Positions 27,326 through 36,440 of a stretch of DNA of 64,000 bases are shown one piece after another. Source of the DNA: Ignavibacteria bacterium (lineage in GTDB: Bacteria > Bacteroidota > Ignavibacteria > Tepidaquicellales > OLB5); NCBI GenBank assembly GCA_017303675.1, contig JAFLBX010000001.1, positions 1,437,970-1,501,969 on the forward strand, read 5' to 3'. The position numbers and the translations under genes were made by a program. The stretch's first letter is position 1. Every line of letters starts with the position of its first letter. The notes beneath the pieces are model-generated. The model had not been told where the DNA came from, ran no database searches, and saw nothing but the letters and a program-made list of their open reading frames with translations.

Positions 27326-28339
27326 ATGACAAATGAACTGCTGAGAAAATTCCGAATTCCTTTTTTATTGTTATTTATTGTTTTATTAACAGGAACTTCC
27401 GGCTATTGGTTTGTTGGCGGCGGAAAATATTCCCTTTTAGATTGTTTTTATATGACTGTAATTACAATTCTTACAATTGGTTATGGCGAAATCATTGATC
27501 TTACCAATAATAATTGGGGAAGATTATTTACAATTTTAATAGCTTTTACCGGAATTGGAACAGCAACATACATTATTTCGACTTTTACGGCCTTAATAGT
27601 GGAAGGGCAGCTAAAAGAAACTTTTAAAAAACGAAGAATGGAAAAGAGCATTAAGAAACTTCATGATCATTATATCATTTGCGGTGCCGGAAGAGTAGGC
27701 TCTGTTATATTACATGAACTTTATACAACAGGAAGAGCCTGTGTGGTTATTGATAATGATGAAGAAATAATTCAGCTTGTAAGTGATAAGTATCCTGAGC
27801 TGATTGCAATTGCCGGTGATGCCGATATTGAAGAAGTACTTGAAAAAAGCGGTATTAAAAATGCCGCAGGCATTTTTGCATCCACGGGTGATGATAACCA
27901 AAATCTTGTGATAAGCCTGACTGCCAAATATTTAAATCCGGATATTCGTGTAGTTGCAAGGTGCCTTGAAGCAGCTAATCAGCAGAAAATGAAAAAAGCC
28001 GGTGCCGATACTGTGATAACAGAGAACTTTATTGCAGGTATGAGAATGGCATCAGAAATGGTGAGGCCTACTGTAGTGAGCTTCCTGGATAAGATGCTTG
28101 CCGATAAGGATAAAAACCTGAGAGTTGAAGAAATACTGATGAAAGAAAAATATGCCGGTAAAAGAATTGCTGATATTGATATGGAAAGGTTCACTGATAC
28201 ATTGATACTTGCGGTTTTATATAAAGAAAACTGGACTTACAGTCCGAAGGGTGATCATGTTCTTGAATCAGGCAGCAGCATAGTTGTAATTACCACCCCT
28301 GAAGAAAGGGAAAAGCTGATACATCATTTCAGGGCGTAA
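27326..28339 (+). CDS. RCK-domain potassium channel (two-helix pore plus TrkA domains)
   Basis: Potassium channel of the Kch/MthK type. It has 337 residues: TM1 at about 11-29, pore loop with selectivity filter T50-I-G-Y-G54, TM2 at about 66-92, then a TrkA-N (RCK) Rossmann domain beginning HYIICGAGRVGS, and a TrkA-C domain from about 250. RCK domains bind nucleotides or cations and gate the pore. It diverges from sixA-ppk1 and converges on the HD-Pycsar-TM gene with one base between stops. Confidence 0.94.
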   Translation: MTNELLRKFRIPFLLLFIVLLTGTSGYWFVGGGKYSLLDCFYMTVITILTIGYGEIIDLTNNNWGRLFTILIAFTGIGTATYIISTFTALIVEGQLKETFKKRRMEKSIKKLHDHYIICGAGRVGSVILHELYTTGRACVVIDNDEEIIQLVSDKYPELIAIAGDADIEEVLEKSGIKNAAGIFASTGDDNQNLVISLTAKYLNPDIRVVARCLEAANQQKMKKAGADTVITENFIAGMRMASEMVRPTVVSFLDKMLADKDKNLRVEEILMKEKYAGKRIADIDMERFTDTLILAVLYKENWTYSPKGDHVLESGSSIVVITTPEEREKLIHHFRA

Positions 28340-28340
28340 T

Positions 28341-29645
28341 TTATGCCGGTGGTGTACTTGAATAGTTTAACAGGATAGCAATAATATAAGCCAGAACCGA
28401 TGCTACCAGACCATACATGAAAATGCTGTAACATACCCTTAAATATTTGAATTTTCTTCCTACTGCCTGTCCTAAAAAGTAAAAATCTTTTACCATAGAG
28501 CTGTATAAGTAATCTTTATCGTGCATCATTTCATCCATACCCCACTGAAAGTCATCAAGTGGCATATTGAAAAAATTTCCAAAGAAAAGCAGGTTGGTTT
28601 TTCTTGATTTTATATCTTCCTGCGAAAAAACTCCTGTTGAAATTTTCGGTTTTGTTACAAGTATCCCGAATATTATGCAGGAAAGACAAACTGTTAATAA
28701 CATTACAGTTGGAATAAGCAAAAAGAACTGTGAATCTTCCTGCATTTCTGAAAAAAGGTTAGTCAGTATCAAACTGATAATAAGAGTGTTTACAGTTATC
28801 ATAATATTCGCTTTACTGTCAGCCATTGCTGAAAACTCTACATGAGTCCTTACAGTATTGCGGAACATCGTTTCGATCCCGCGTTCTGCTACTTTAGCTG
28901 ATTCTTTTTTGAAAGCGATCTTTTCTTTTTCAACTGCCAGCTTCTCTTCATCTTTTCTTGAAGCAATTTTCTGCCGTTCAATTTCTAGCTTTTCTTTTTC
29001 GAATTCAAGCTTGGCTTTTTTCCCGGCTTCATCGTTTGCCTGCTGTAATAATTTTCTGTAATTTTTCTGAGCCTTTAAAAGATTAATTGATTGCTGCTGA
29101 GAAAATTTCCTGCGGGCATATTGAGTAAAAAACCTGTGGGTTGAAAGAAGGTCCACACTGGCTTTATACCAGTCAGCTTCGCTGACATGGTTTATACCCA
29201 GGGTTTCCCATTCAGTTTTTAATAGCTCTGAATATTCAAAAAAATCTTCCTGCCCAAAATGTATAAGATCGGCGTCGCAAATTACCTGTTCCATCAGGTT
29301 TTGAGGCGCTTGCGGCATTTTGGTTGAATTGATACAGCCCAATACGAGGTTTATTTTGCCGGGATCATAATTATGTTCATTCAGAAATTTTGCGGCAATT
29401 TCTTTTCCAGCATCTTCATGCCCGTTATATGTTACCGTGTAACCGGAGTCGTGAAACCATGCTGCAAGTGTTACTATTTCCAGTTCGCTGTCATTTAAAC
29501 CTGACTTGGTTCCTATTTTTATTGAATTGTTAACAACATCAAGGGTATGAGCATAGTTGTGATAGATCATGTTTGGTGAAAGTTTTTCACTGAACAGATC
29601 TGAAATGAAATTTTCAGCAGCCTTTATAATATTTACATGAGGCAT
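28341..29645 (-). CDS. HD-domain phosphohydrolase fused to Pycsar-type transmembrane domain
   Basis: 434 residues in three parts. Residues 1-170: HD-superfamily hydrolase with metal ligands His33 (NYAHTLDV), His65-Asp66 (WFHDSGY), His76 (NGHEDAG) and Asp124 (VICDADL). About 195-265: highly charged coiled coil. About 265-434: a transmembrane module beginning VEFSAMADSKANIMITVN with two pairs of hydrophobic segments, the pattern of the Pycsar effector family (DUF5706/Pycsar_TM). HD proteins of this type may cleave a nucleotide second messenger. Family members without a neighbouring cyclase are common in Bacteroidetes-like chromosomes, so a defence role is not established. A perfect-spacing promoter precedes it. 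Confidence 0.85.
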   Translation of the reverse strand: MPHVNIIKAAENFISDLFSEKLSPNMIYHNYAHTLDVVNNSIKIGTKSGLNDSELEIVTLAAWFHDSGYTVTYNGHEDAGKEIAAKFLNEHNYDPGKINLVLGCINSTKMPQAPQNLMEQVICDADLIHFGQEDFFEYSELLKTEWETLGINHVSEADWYKASVDLLSTHRFFTQYARRKFSQQQSINLLKAQKNYRKLLQQANDEAGKKAKLEFEKEKLEIERQKIASRKDEEKLAVEKEKIAFKKESAKVAERGIETMFRNTVRTHVEFSAMADSKANIMITVNTLIISLILTNLFSEMQEDSQFFLLIPTVMLLTVCLSCIIFGILVTKPKISTGVFSQEDIKSRKTNLLFFGNFFNMPLDDFQWGMDEMMHDKDYLYSSMVKDFYFLGQAVGRKFKYLRVCYSIFMYGLVASVLAYIIAILLNYSSTPPA

Positions 29646-29665
29646 AAATTATTGTTATTTCAGGT

Positions 29666-29696
29666 TAAAAATATCCTAATAATTGTAATTATTCAA
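29666..29696 (-). promoter_or_regulatory. Promoter of the HD-Pycsar-TM gene
   Basis: On the minus strand: TTG (29694-29696), exactly 20 bases, then TATTTTTA (29666-29673), one mismatch from TAnnTTTG. It lies 20 bases before the ATG, inside the gap after the glycosyltransferase gene. Confidence 0.6.
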
Positions 29697-29723
29697 TCTA
29701 TATTACAATGCTTGAAAAATTAT

Positions 29724-31187
29724 TTATTGTTTTATAAATACCCTTATATCGATATTCTCCCAGGTGGTTTGATCAGCTACAAGGTAATCAATTATTTCCC
29801 GGGAAATTGAGTATTCACTGCCATCTTTGCGGAATTGATAAACAGGAACGCTTAAACAGTTATTTACAGTGCTCTTGTAATCTTTAACCTGTTGAATTCC
29901 GGGAATTGATTCAATTTCCTTAAGAGTCACATCGTCATCAACAAACGGAGACCCTTCGAGGTAACTGCACCATACTATTAAAGCTTTTGGTGTATTGTTC
30001 AGGTTGGTTTGTGAAAGCAGGGTGAATTTTTCTCCGCCGGTCTGCGATTCATCAAGAGCATTTGCTACCTGGTGCATATTCGTAATGATCCTGTAATCAG
30101 GGTAATTTAAAGAACTGAACCGGACAATATCTTCAGATACTTTTTCAATTTCAAATTTATTATGGTATGGGGTAGAATACGGTCCAAAAACGAACATCAG
30201 AACAAACAATACTATACTGATTATAATATTTCCTGCCGGTTGTTTTACTTTGGTAAAGAAAAATCCTGCACCGGCAGCAGCAATGATACCAAATGCCGGG
30301 CCAACTACCGCAACATATCTTAATTGCCCTATGCTGCAGGTTAAATTCAATCCTTTCAGCGCAAGCAGTGTCTGTACAGCTATGCCGCCGAAAAAAATAA
30401 GCACTAATATCCGGTAATCTTTAAATTCTTTTTTGAGATATAATATTGCAATACCGCTTATAAAAAATGCAGCCTGCAGGAATCCGAAAATTTTTGGTGA
30501 GTGCATAAGGTAATAATACCAGTCGACCCCGACATCAATTTTGAGAAGGCGTGAATGCAGTGTCATATCATAAAAGAACTGTGTTGGATTTAATGTGATT
30601 ATTGTTGTATAAAGATACCACATTAATGGACCGGTCAGCGCAAACGGTAATATTTTAAAATTCTTTCTGTATGCATATATCAGGAAATACAAAGCGCATA
30701 CAAATGAGTATTCCGTACGGAAAATGAAGATAAGCGATGAGCTGATCAGAACCAGTTTTGGCTTATCTTTTAAATAAAAATAAAACGAAAGTATTATTAA
30801 AAATGCCGCAGGAAGCTCCGCCAGTGTTGTATATGAAATATTGAACAGTACAGGCTGGAACCCTATAACGGGAATAACCCACTCCGCATAAGGAACATTT
30901 TTTTCTTTTAGAATTTTATATGCAATAAAAACGGTTAAAATAAATATTAACCCGGAAGCAATTTGAACGCCTTTTAAGCCAAATTGTGCGGGTAAAGCAA
31001 AAAGCAGTACCCTTCCCATCCTGTGCCATGCGCCAATACTTTGTGAAAAGGAATCGAAATAATGCCTGTTATAATTAAAGTGGCTTGAATCATCAATGAA
31101 ATAAAAGCCGTCGGAATTGAAGATCCAAATTGCCTGTACAGCTATAAGTGCAGCCCAGAAGAGGTATTTTCTTGTTTTACTTTCCAA
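29724..31187 (-). CDS. Polytopic membrane protein, glycosyltransferase-like
   Basis: 487 residues with about ten hydrophobic helices and a C-terminal soluble part (about 370-487). The first extracytoplasmic loop contains FYFIDDSSHFNY, an acidic pair in the position typical of GT-C-fold (PMT/ArnT-like) lipid-linked glycosyltransferases. The sugar and acceptor are unknown, and the family match is by topology and the Asp-Asp motif only. It has its own promoter and no co-directional neighbour close upstream. Confidence 0.65.
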   Translation of the reverse strand: MESKTRKYLFWAALIAVQAIWIFNSDGFYFIDDSSHFNYNRHYFDSFSQSIGAWHRMGRVLLFALPAQFGLKGVQIASGLIFILTVFIAYKILKEKNVPYAEWVIPVIGFQPVLFNISYTTLAELPAAFLIILSFYFYLKDKPKLVLISSSLIFIFRTEYSFVCALYFLIYAYRKNFKILPFALTGPLMWYLYTTIITLNPTQFFYDMTLHSRLLKIDVGVDWYYYLMHSPKIFGFLQAAFFISGIAILYLKKEFKDYRILVLIFFGGIAVQTLLALKGLNLTCSIGQLRYVAVVGPAFGIIAAAGAGFFFTKVKQPAGNIIISIVLFVLMFVFGPYSTPYHNKFEIEKVSEDIVRFSSLNYPDYRIITNMHQVANALDESQTGGEKFTLLSQTNLNNTPKALIVWCSYLEGSPFVDDDVTLKEIESIPGIQQVKDYKSTVNNCLSVPVYQFRKDGSEYSISREIIDYLVADQTTWENIDIRVFIKQ

Positions 31188-31204
31188 TTATACTATATAA
31201 GGTA

Positions 31205-31235
31205 CAAAAATACTTTTATAATAAATGCTTATCAA
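31205..31235 (-). promoter_or_regulatory. Promoter of the glycosyltransferase-like gene
   Basis: On the minus strand: TTG (31233-31235), exactly 20 bases, then a perfect TATTTTTG (31205-31212), 17 bases before the ATG at 31187. Confidence 0.65.
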
Positions 31236-31312
31236 TGAAATAATTATGATGTATTATAGAACTTTAAAATGAAATGAATAATTGATAATTTAGCATACAT
31301 TCAATAGATAGA

Positions 31313-32296
31313 TTGAAATCTAAATTATTAAAATTCACAAAGCTTGGGCTTTACTGCCCCCGTGCAGATCTTTATATTGATCCTGCAGGAAAGACAAATA
31401 AGGCAGTTATTACACATGCTCACAGCGATCACGTCAGGAGAGGTTCAGCTAATTATTTAGCTCATCCTGTAACTGCTGAACTTATAAAGCACCGGCTTGG
31501 AAATAAAATAAATGTTCAGGGGCTTGAATACGGTAAAGTTATAAATATTAACGGTGTAAAAATATCTTTACATCCTGCGGGACATGTTCCGGGCTCTTCA
31601 CAGGTAAGGCTTGAAAGTTCAGGGGAGATAGCTGTGATAAGCGGTGATTATAAAACTGAAAATGACAGCTTAAGTACACCATTTGAGCCTGTAAAATGCA
31701 ATTTGTTCGTAACTGAATCAACCTTCGCTTTGCCTGTTTATAAATGGGAAGAGCAGGAAACAATTTACAAACAAATCAACAATTGGTGGGCAAGAAACAG
31801 CTCAGCAGGAATTGTTTCAATTCTTTGCGGCTACTCAATAGGCAAAGCACAGAGAATAATTAAACACCTCGATACAACACTTGGTAAGATCTATACGCAT
31901 TCAGTAATTGAAGATGTAAACGATATTCTGAGAAGATGTAATTTAAATCTGCCGCGAACATACAGAATTAATGAAAACGCTTCTTATGATGAACTGAAAG
32001 GGAACATAGTTATAGCACCGCCTTCATTTACAAATAGGGAGTGGCTAAGCAATATCCGTAAATATTCGATCGGGTATGCATCCGGATGGTTTAAAACACG
32101 CAGAGCTTGGGGCAGGCAATCCGTTGATATAGGTTTTGTATTATCAGATCATTCAGATTGGGATGGCTTAAACAGATCAGTGCTTGATACCGAAGCAGAA
32201 ATTGTTTATGCAACTCATGGTTTTACGGGGCAATTTGTTAAGTATCTCCGTGAAAACAATATTGATGCATATGAACTGAATAACCATGAAGTGTAA
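31313..32296 (+). CDS. Ligase-associated DNA exonuclease (metallo-beta-lactamase fold)
   Basis: DNA-end processing nuclease of the ligase-associated repair cluster. It has 327 residues with the metallo-beta-lactamase metal motif T-H35-A-H37-S-D39-H40, plus GHVPGSSQV and ISGDYKTE. Translation starts at TTG; there is no in-frame ATG nearby. It is the first gene of four and overlaps the ligase gene by 11 bases, so coupled expression is likely. Founding descriptions come from other bacteria; the exact DNA substrate here is inferred. Confidence 0.92.
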   Translation: MKSKLLKFTKLGLYCPRADLYIDPAGKTNKAVITHAHSDHVRRGSANYLAHPVTAELIKHRLGNKINVQGLEYGKVININGVKISLHPAGHVPGSSQVRLESSGEIAVISGDYKTENDSLSTPFEPVKCNLFVTESTFALPVYKWEEQETIYKQINNWWARNSSAGIVSILCGYSIGKAQRIIKHLDTTLGKIYTHSVIEDVNDILRRCNLNLPRTYRINENASYDELKGNIVIAPPSFTNREWLSNIRKYSIGYASGWFKTRRAWGRQSVDIGFVLSDHSDWDGLNRSVLDTEAEIVYATHGFTGQFVKYLRENNIDAYELNNHEV

Positions 32297-33908
32297 ATAT
32301 GAATATAGAACAAAGGGTATATGGAGTAACGGAATATTGAAAAACTTTGCTGAACTTTGTTCTTTGCTGGGGCAAACTGCTAATACAGAATATAAGGAAC
32401 TACTTCTGTTTGAATACTTAAAAAATTCAAATGAAGAGGATATTCTTTGGGCTATGTTTCTGCTTTCCGGTCACAAATTACAAAAATTAGTAAGTATCGG
32501 AGATATCTGGAATATCTTATCAGAACATTCAGGAATTCCTCAGTGGTTAATTGATGAATCATTTTTGATTAGCGGTGATAAAGCTGAAACGATTTCTTTA
32601 ATAATGCAGCAGCAAAGTTCTGATAAGAGATACTCTCTTTCTGAAATAATGCTATATATTGAAGAATTAAAACAATTTGAACTATCTGTAATATTCGAAA
32701 AAATTATCGTTATTTTAAGTAAGCTTAATACGGATGAAAAATATTATTTCATAAAGCTTGTTAACGGAAGTTTTAACCCGGAAATTGAAATCAGCTCAAT
32801 TGTAAATATCCTTATAAAAATGTATAAAACAGATGAGGTATCAGCATACCATCTGCTGAAAAATATTGACCCCTTTCAAAAAAAATTAAAGCCAATTTTA
32901 TCTCATTATAAAAAATATAAAGATACATTAAAAATATATCCTTTTTGTACTACCTGTGAATTAAATAATTCTGAAGTTATTACCACTGCATTTAAGGACT
33001 GGCAAATTGAGTGGAAATGGGACGGACACAGGGTACAATTTGTGTATAGAAATAATGAATTGCTAGTGTGGTCCAGGCATAATGGATTGATTACAGAGAA
33101 ATTTCCTGAATTTTATCAAATTACAAGAGACTTACCAAATGGAATTGTGATAGAAGGAGAAGTTATAGCATTCAGCAGCGGCAAACCCTTACCGTATAAT
33201 ATTCTTTTTGACAGGCTGAAAAGTAAAACCATTTCAAAAGCTGTGACAAGTGAAGCTCCTATTACGCTTATAGCTTATGATTTACTGGAATATAATGGAA
33301 TAGATCTGCGGGAAAAGCCGTTGGCCGAGCGGCGGAAGCAGCTTGAGCAGCTATTGTTAATACTTGGAAGCCAAAATGTCATATATCCTTCCCCGGTATT
33401 AGAAGTCAGATCATGGAAGTCGCTTAACGAAATTAAAACTTCACTCCCGCAATACTGCAAAGGCATCATTTTAAAACGTCTCGATTCAGCTTATTTATCC
33501 GAAGGGAACAGGTTTAGCTTGAATAAAGAGCCATTTTCTGTTAATGGAGTTTTATTATATGCTCAACGGGGATCCGGAATTGGTAACTTTTATGATTTTA
33601 CCTTTGGTGTTTGGGATGAAGGTAAACTCATTACATTTACTAAGGTCAGGAATAATTTAACGGCAGATGATCTAATTGAAGTAGAAAATTTCATCAAAGA
33701 AAATACTCTCGAAAAATTCGGACCTGTTAGAATCGTAAAGCCGGAACTTGTTTTTGAGTTACACTTTCAAGGGATTGCGGGTTCGAAAAGACATAAAGCC
33801 GGTATAACACTCAGGAACCCGGAAATTAACCGCTGGTTAAAAGATAAAAAGCCTCACGATGCCGGTCATTTAAATGATCTGAAAGAGATATTAAATGCAG
33901 GCAAATAG
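32286..33908 (+). CDS. ATP-dependent DNA ligase of the ligase-associated repair cluster
   Basis: Nick-sealing ligase. It has 540 residues: N-terminal alpha-helical DNA-binding region (about 1-200), nucleotidyltransferase domain with motif I K244-W-D-G (EWKWDGHR), motif IV-like VIEGEVIAF, and a C-terminal OB domain with RHKAGITLRNPEI. The 11-base overlap with the exonuclease and 14-base overlap with the helicase place it in a tightly packed unit. A main NAD-dependent ligase is expected elsewhere in the genome, outside this window. Confidence 0.95.
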   Translation: MKCKYEYRTKGIWSNGILKNFAELCSLLGQTANTEYKELLLFEYLKNSNEEDILWAMFLLSGHKLQKLVSIGDIWNILSEHSGIPQWLIDESFLISGDKAETISLIMQQQSSDKRYSLSEIMLYIEELKQFELSVIFEKIIVILSKLNTDEKYYFIKLVNGSFNPEIEISSIVNILIKMYKTDEVSAYHLLKNIDPFQKKLKPILSHYKKYKDTLKIYPFCTTCELNNSEVITTAFKDWQIEWKWDGHRVQFVYRNNELLVWSRHNGLITEKFPEFYQITRDLPNGIVIEGEVIAFSSGKPLPYNILFDRLKSKTISKAVTSEAPITLIAYDLLEYNGIDLREKPLAERRKQLEQLLLILGSQNVIYPSPVLEVRSWKSLNEIKTSLPQYCKGIILKRLDSAYLSEGNRFSLNKEPFSVNGVLLYAQRGSGIGNFYDFTFGVWDEGKLITFTKVRNNLTADDLIEVENFIKENTLEKFGPVRIVKPELVFELHFQGIAGSKRHKAGITLRNPEINRWLKDKKPHDAGHLNDLKEILNAGK

Positions 33909-36417
33909 ATCAAAAAGTAAACGAACCCCTGTAAAAAATTTAACTGCTGTTTTACAATCAATACAGGAAAGGGAGCAATTTGCTTTAAAAATTATTTATG
34001 ACTGGTTTCATAAAAACAAAAAAGCTCCATTTGAATTTCAAAAGCAGGCATGGCAATACTATCTAAACGGATATAACGGATTATTAAATGCTCCTACGGG
34101 CAGCGGCAAGACCTATGCTCTTTGGCTTCCGGTAGTTATGGAATATATAATAAATAACCCTGACTACAAGAAAAAAAAGTACAACGGAATACAGCTTTTA
34201 TGGATAACGCCGCTTAAGGCTCTTTCAAAAGATATCGAAAAAGCCATGAAAGATGTTTTGGAAGCTTTGGAAATACCATGGCAGGTGAGTACCAGAACAG
34301 GTGATACGACACAAAGCATCAGGGCAAGGCAGAATAAAAACCTGCACGAAGTTCTTATCACAACCCCGGAAAGTGTGCACGTGATGCTCTCACAAAAAGG
34401 TTATGCAAACCTGTTTAAGAACCTGAAAGCAGTTGTAGCAGATGAATGGCATGAGCTTTTAGGTTCGAAAAGAGGTGTACAGACCGAGCTGGCGCTCTCC
34501 AGGCTTCGGGGAGTTAAACCAGACCTGAAAGTATGGGGAATATCAGCAACAATCGGGAATCTCAGCGAAGCAATGGATGTATTGCTGGGTGAGAAAAAGG
34601 GTAAATGCAAAATTGTTCGCGCTGAACTGGAAAAGAAAATAGAGATACATTCAGTATTGCCTGATGAAGTGGAAAAATTCCCATGGGCAGGACATTTGGG
34701 AATACGTTTAATTGATAAGATAATACCTATTCTCAGGGCAAACAGATCAACTCTCATTTTTACCAATACACGTTCACAATCAGAAATATGGTATCAGAAG
34801 ATACTTGAGCTTTACCCTGAGTTTGCAGGTGAAATTGCTTTGCATCATAGCTCCATTGATAAGGAAATGAGAAACTGGGTAGAGCGTGCCCTGCATAATG
34901 AAAAATTAAAAGTTGTTGTGTGTACATCAAGCCTTGATCTTGGTGTTGACTTCCGGCCGGTTGATAATGTTATTCAGATCGGAAGCCCAAAAGGTGTGGC
35001 AAGATTTCTTCAGCGCGCCGGAAGAAGCGGCCACCAGCCTGATGCTTTAAGCAGGATATATTTTGTACCGACTCATTCACTCGAGCTTGTTGAAGGCGCA
35101 GCTTTAAAAGAAGCTATAAACCAGAAGGTTTTCGAAGACCGGCAGCCTGTTCTAAAGCCATATGATGTGCTTATACAATATCTTGTAACATTAGCAGTTT
35201 CAGATGGTTTTGATGAAAATGAGCTTTATAATGAAATCAGGGCGACTTTCGCTTTCCAGACACTTCGTGAAGATGAATGGTCATGGATAATGAAGTTCAT
35301 AACTACAGGCGGAGATACACTGAAGAATTATGATGAATACCGCAAAGTAGAGTTTGAGGATGGCTTATACAGGCTTAAAGACAGAAGAAAAGCACTCTTT
35401 CATAAGCTTTCCATTGGAACAATAGACAGCGATCTAAGCATGAATGTAAGATACCTCAGCGGCGGCAGACTGGGTACTATTGAAGAAGGATTTATAGCTT
35501 CCCTGAAAACCGGCGATACATTTTCTTTTGCCGGCAGGAATGTTGAGCTTGTTTCAATAAAGGATAATACCGCATTTGTACGGAGAAGCAAAAAACGCTC
35601 AAGCCGCGTGCCAAGCTGGCAGGGAGGCAGAATGCCTCTATCATCAAGGCTGACTGAAATGCTGAGGATAAAATTAAATGAAGCGCTTGAAGTAAACCCC
35701 AAAGATATTGAAATTGCTGCTATTAAGCCCCTGGTTGCTCTTCAGGCTTCAAGATCTGCTGTGCCTAAGAGTAATGAGCTGCTTATAGAAAAATTTCAAA
35801 CTGAAGAAGGATATCATTTGTTCGTTTACCCGTTTGAAGGAAGGCTGGTTCATGAAGGTATGGCTGCAATTTTATCTTACAGGATCTCACAGCTTAAACC
35901 AATGACTTTTTCATATGCAATGAATGATTATGGCTTTGAGCTTTTGAGTGATACAGAAATTCCCATTGAAGATGCGATAAATAATAACTTATTTTCGGAT
36001 GAAAACTTAACGGAACATATTTATAAAAGTATTAACAGCGGAGAGCTTGCAAAACGCAGGTTCAGGCCTATTGCAAGGATAGCCGGCCTTATTTTTACAG
36101 GTTACCCCGGGAAATATAAAACATCAAAAAACCTTCAGGCATCAGCGCAGCTTTTGTTTGAAGTCTTCAGTAAATATGAACCAGGCAGCCTGCTTATTAA
36201 ACAGGCGCATGAAGAAATGCTGCAGTTCCAGCTGGAAGAGTACAGGCTTAGAACTGCACTAAGCAGGATAAGAGGACAAAAAATAATTATTACGCATCCG
36301 TCAAAACCAACACCGTTCGCTTTTCCTATCATGGTTGATTCTATGAGAGAAAAAATGAGCTCTGAAAAGCTTGTTGACAGGGTTAAAAAAATGCAGCTTA
36401 AATTCGAAAAAGATTAA
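33895..36417 (+). CDS. Ligase-associated Lhr-type DEAD/DEAH helicase
   Basis: Superfamily 2 DNA helicase related to Lhr. It has 840 residues. Motifs: Q-like FQKQAWQY, Walker A with Lys72 (APTGSGKT), Asp183-Glu-Trp-His box (ADEWHEL), GISATIG, TSSLDLGVDF and QRAGRSGHQP. The C-terminal region carries the winged-helix and Lhr-specific core. It overlaps the ligase gene by 14 bases and precedes the phosphoesterase by 74 bases. Probable role: unwinding or strand annealing at damaged DNA ends with the other products. Confidence 0.95.
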   Translation: MQANRSKSKRTPVKNLTAVLQSIQEREQFALKIIYDWFHKNKKAPFEFQKQAWQYYLNGYNGLLNAPTGSGKTYALWLPVVMEYIINNPDYKKKKYNGIQLLWITPLKALSKDIEKAMKDVLEALEIPWQVSTRTGDTTQSIRARQNKNLHEVLITTPESVHVMLSQKGYANLFKNLKAVVADEWHELLGSKRGVQTELALSRLRGVKPDLKVWGISATIGNLSEAMDVLLGEKKGKCKIVRAELEKKIEIHSVLPDEVEKFPWAGHLGIRLIDKIIPILRANRSTLIFTNTRSQSEIWYQKILELYPEFAGEIALHHSSIDKEMRNWVERALHNEKLKVVVCTSSLDLGVDFRPVDNVIQIGSPKGVARFLQRAGRSGHQPDALSRIYFVPTHSLELVEGAALKEAINQKVFEDRQPVLKPYDVLIQYLVTLAVSDGFDENELYNEIRATFAFQTLREDEWSWIMKFITTGGDTLKNYDEYRKVEFEDGLYRLKDRRKALFHKLSIGTIDSDLSMNVRYLSGGRLGTIEEGFIASLKTGDTFSFAGRNVELVSIKDNTAFVRRSKKRSSRVPSWQGGRMPLSSRLTEMLRIKLNEALEVNPKDIEIAAIKPLVALQASRSAVPKSNELLIEKFQTEEGYHLFVYPFEGRLVHEGMAAILSYRISQLKPMTFSYAMNDYGFELLSDTEIPIEDAINNNLFSDENLTEHIYKSINSGELAKRRFRPIARIAGLIFTGYPGKYKTSKNLQASAQLLFEVFSKYEPGSLLIKQAHEEMLQFQLEEYRLRTALSRIRGQKIIITHPSKPTPFAFPIMVDSMREKMSSEKLVDRVKKMQLKFEKD

Positions 36418-36440
36418 TTCTAATATAACAGAGACTACTT

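Noticed and set aside
23642-29645. A canonical Pycsar defence operon
   Set aside because: The cyclase and the Pycsar-type gene are separated by ppk1, sixA and a channel, and face different directions. No defence-island context is seen, so a claim of a defence system is not supported.
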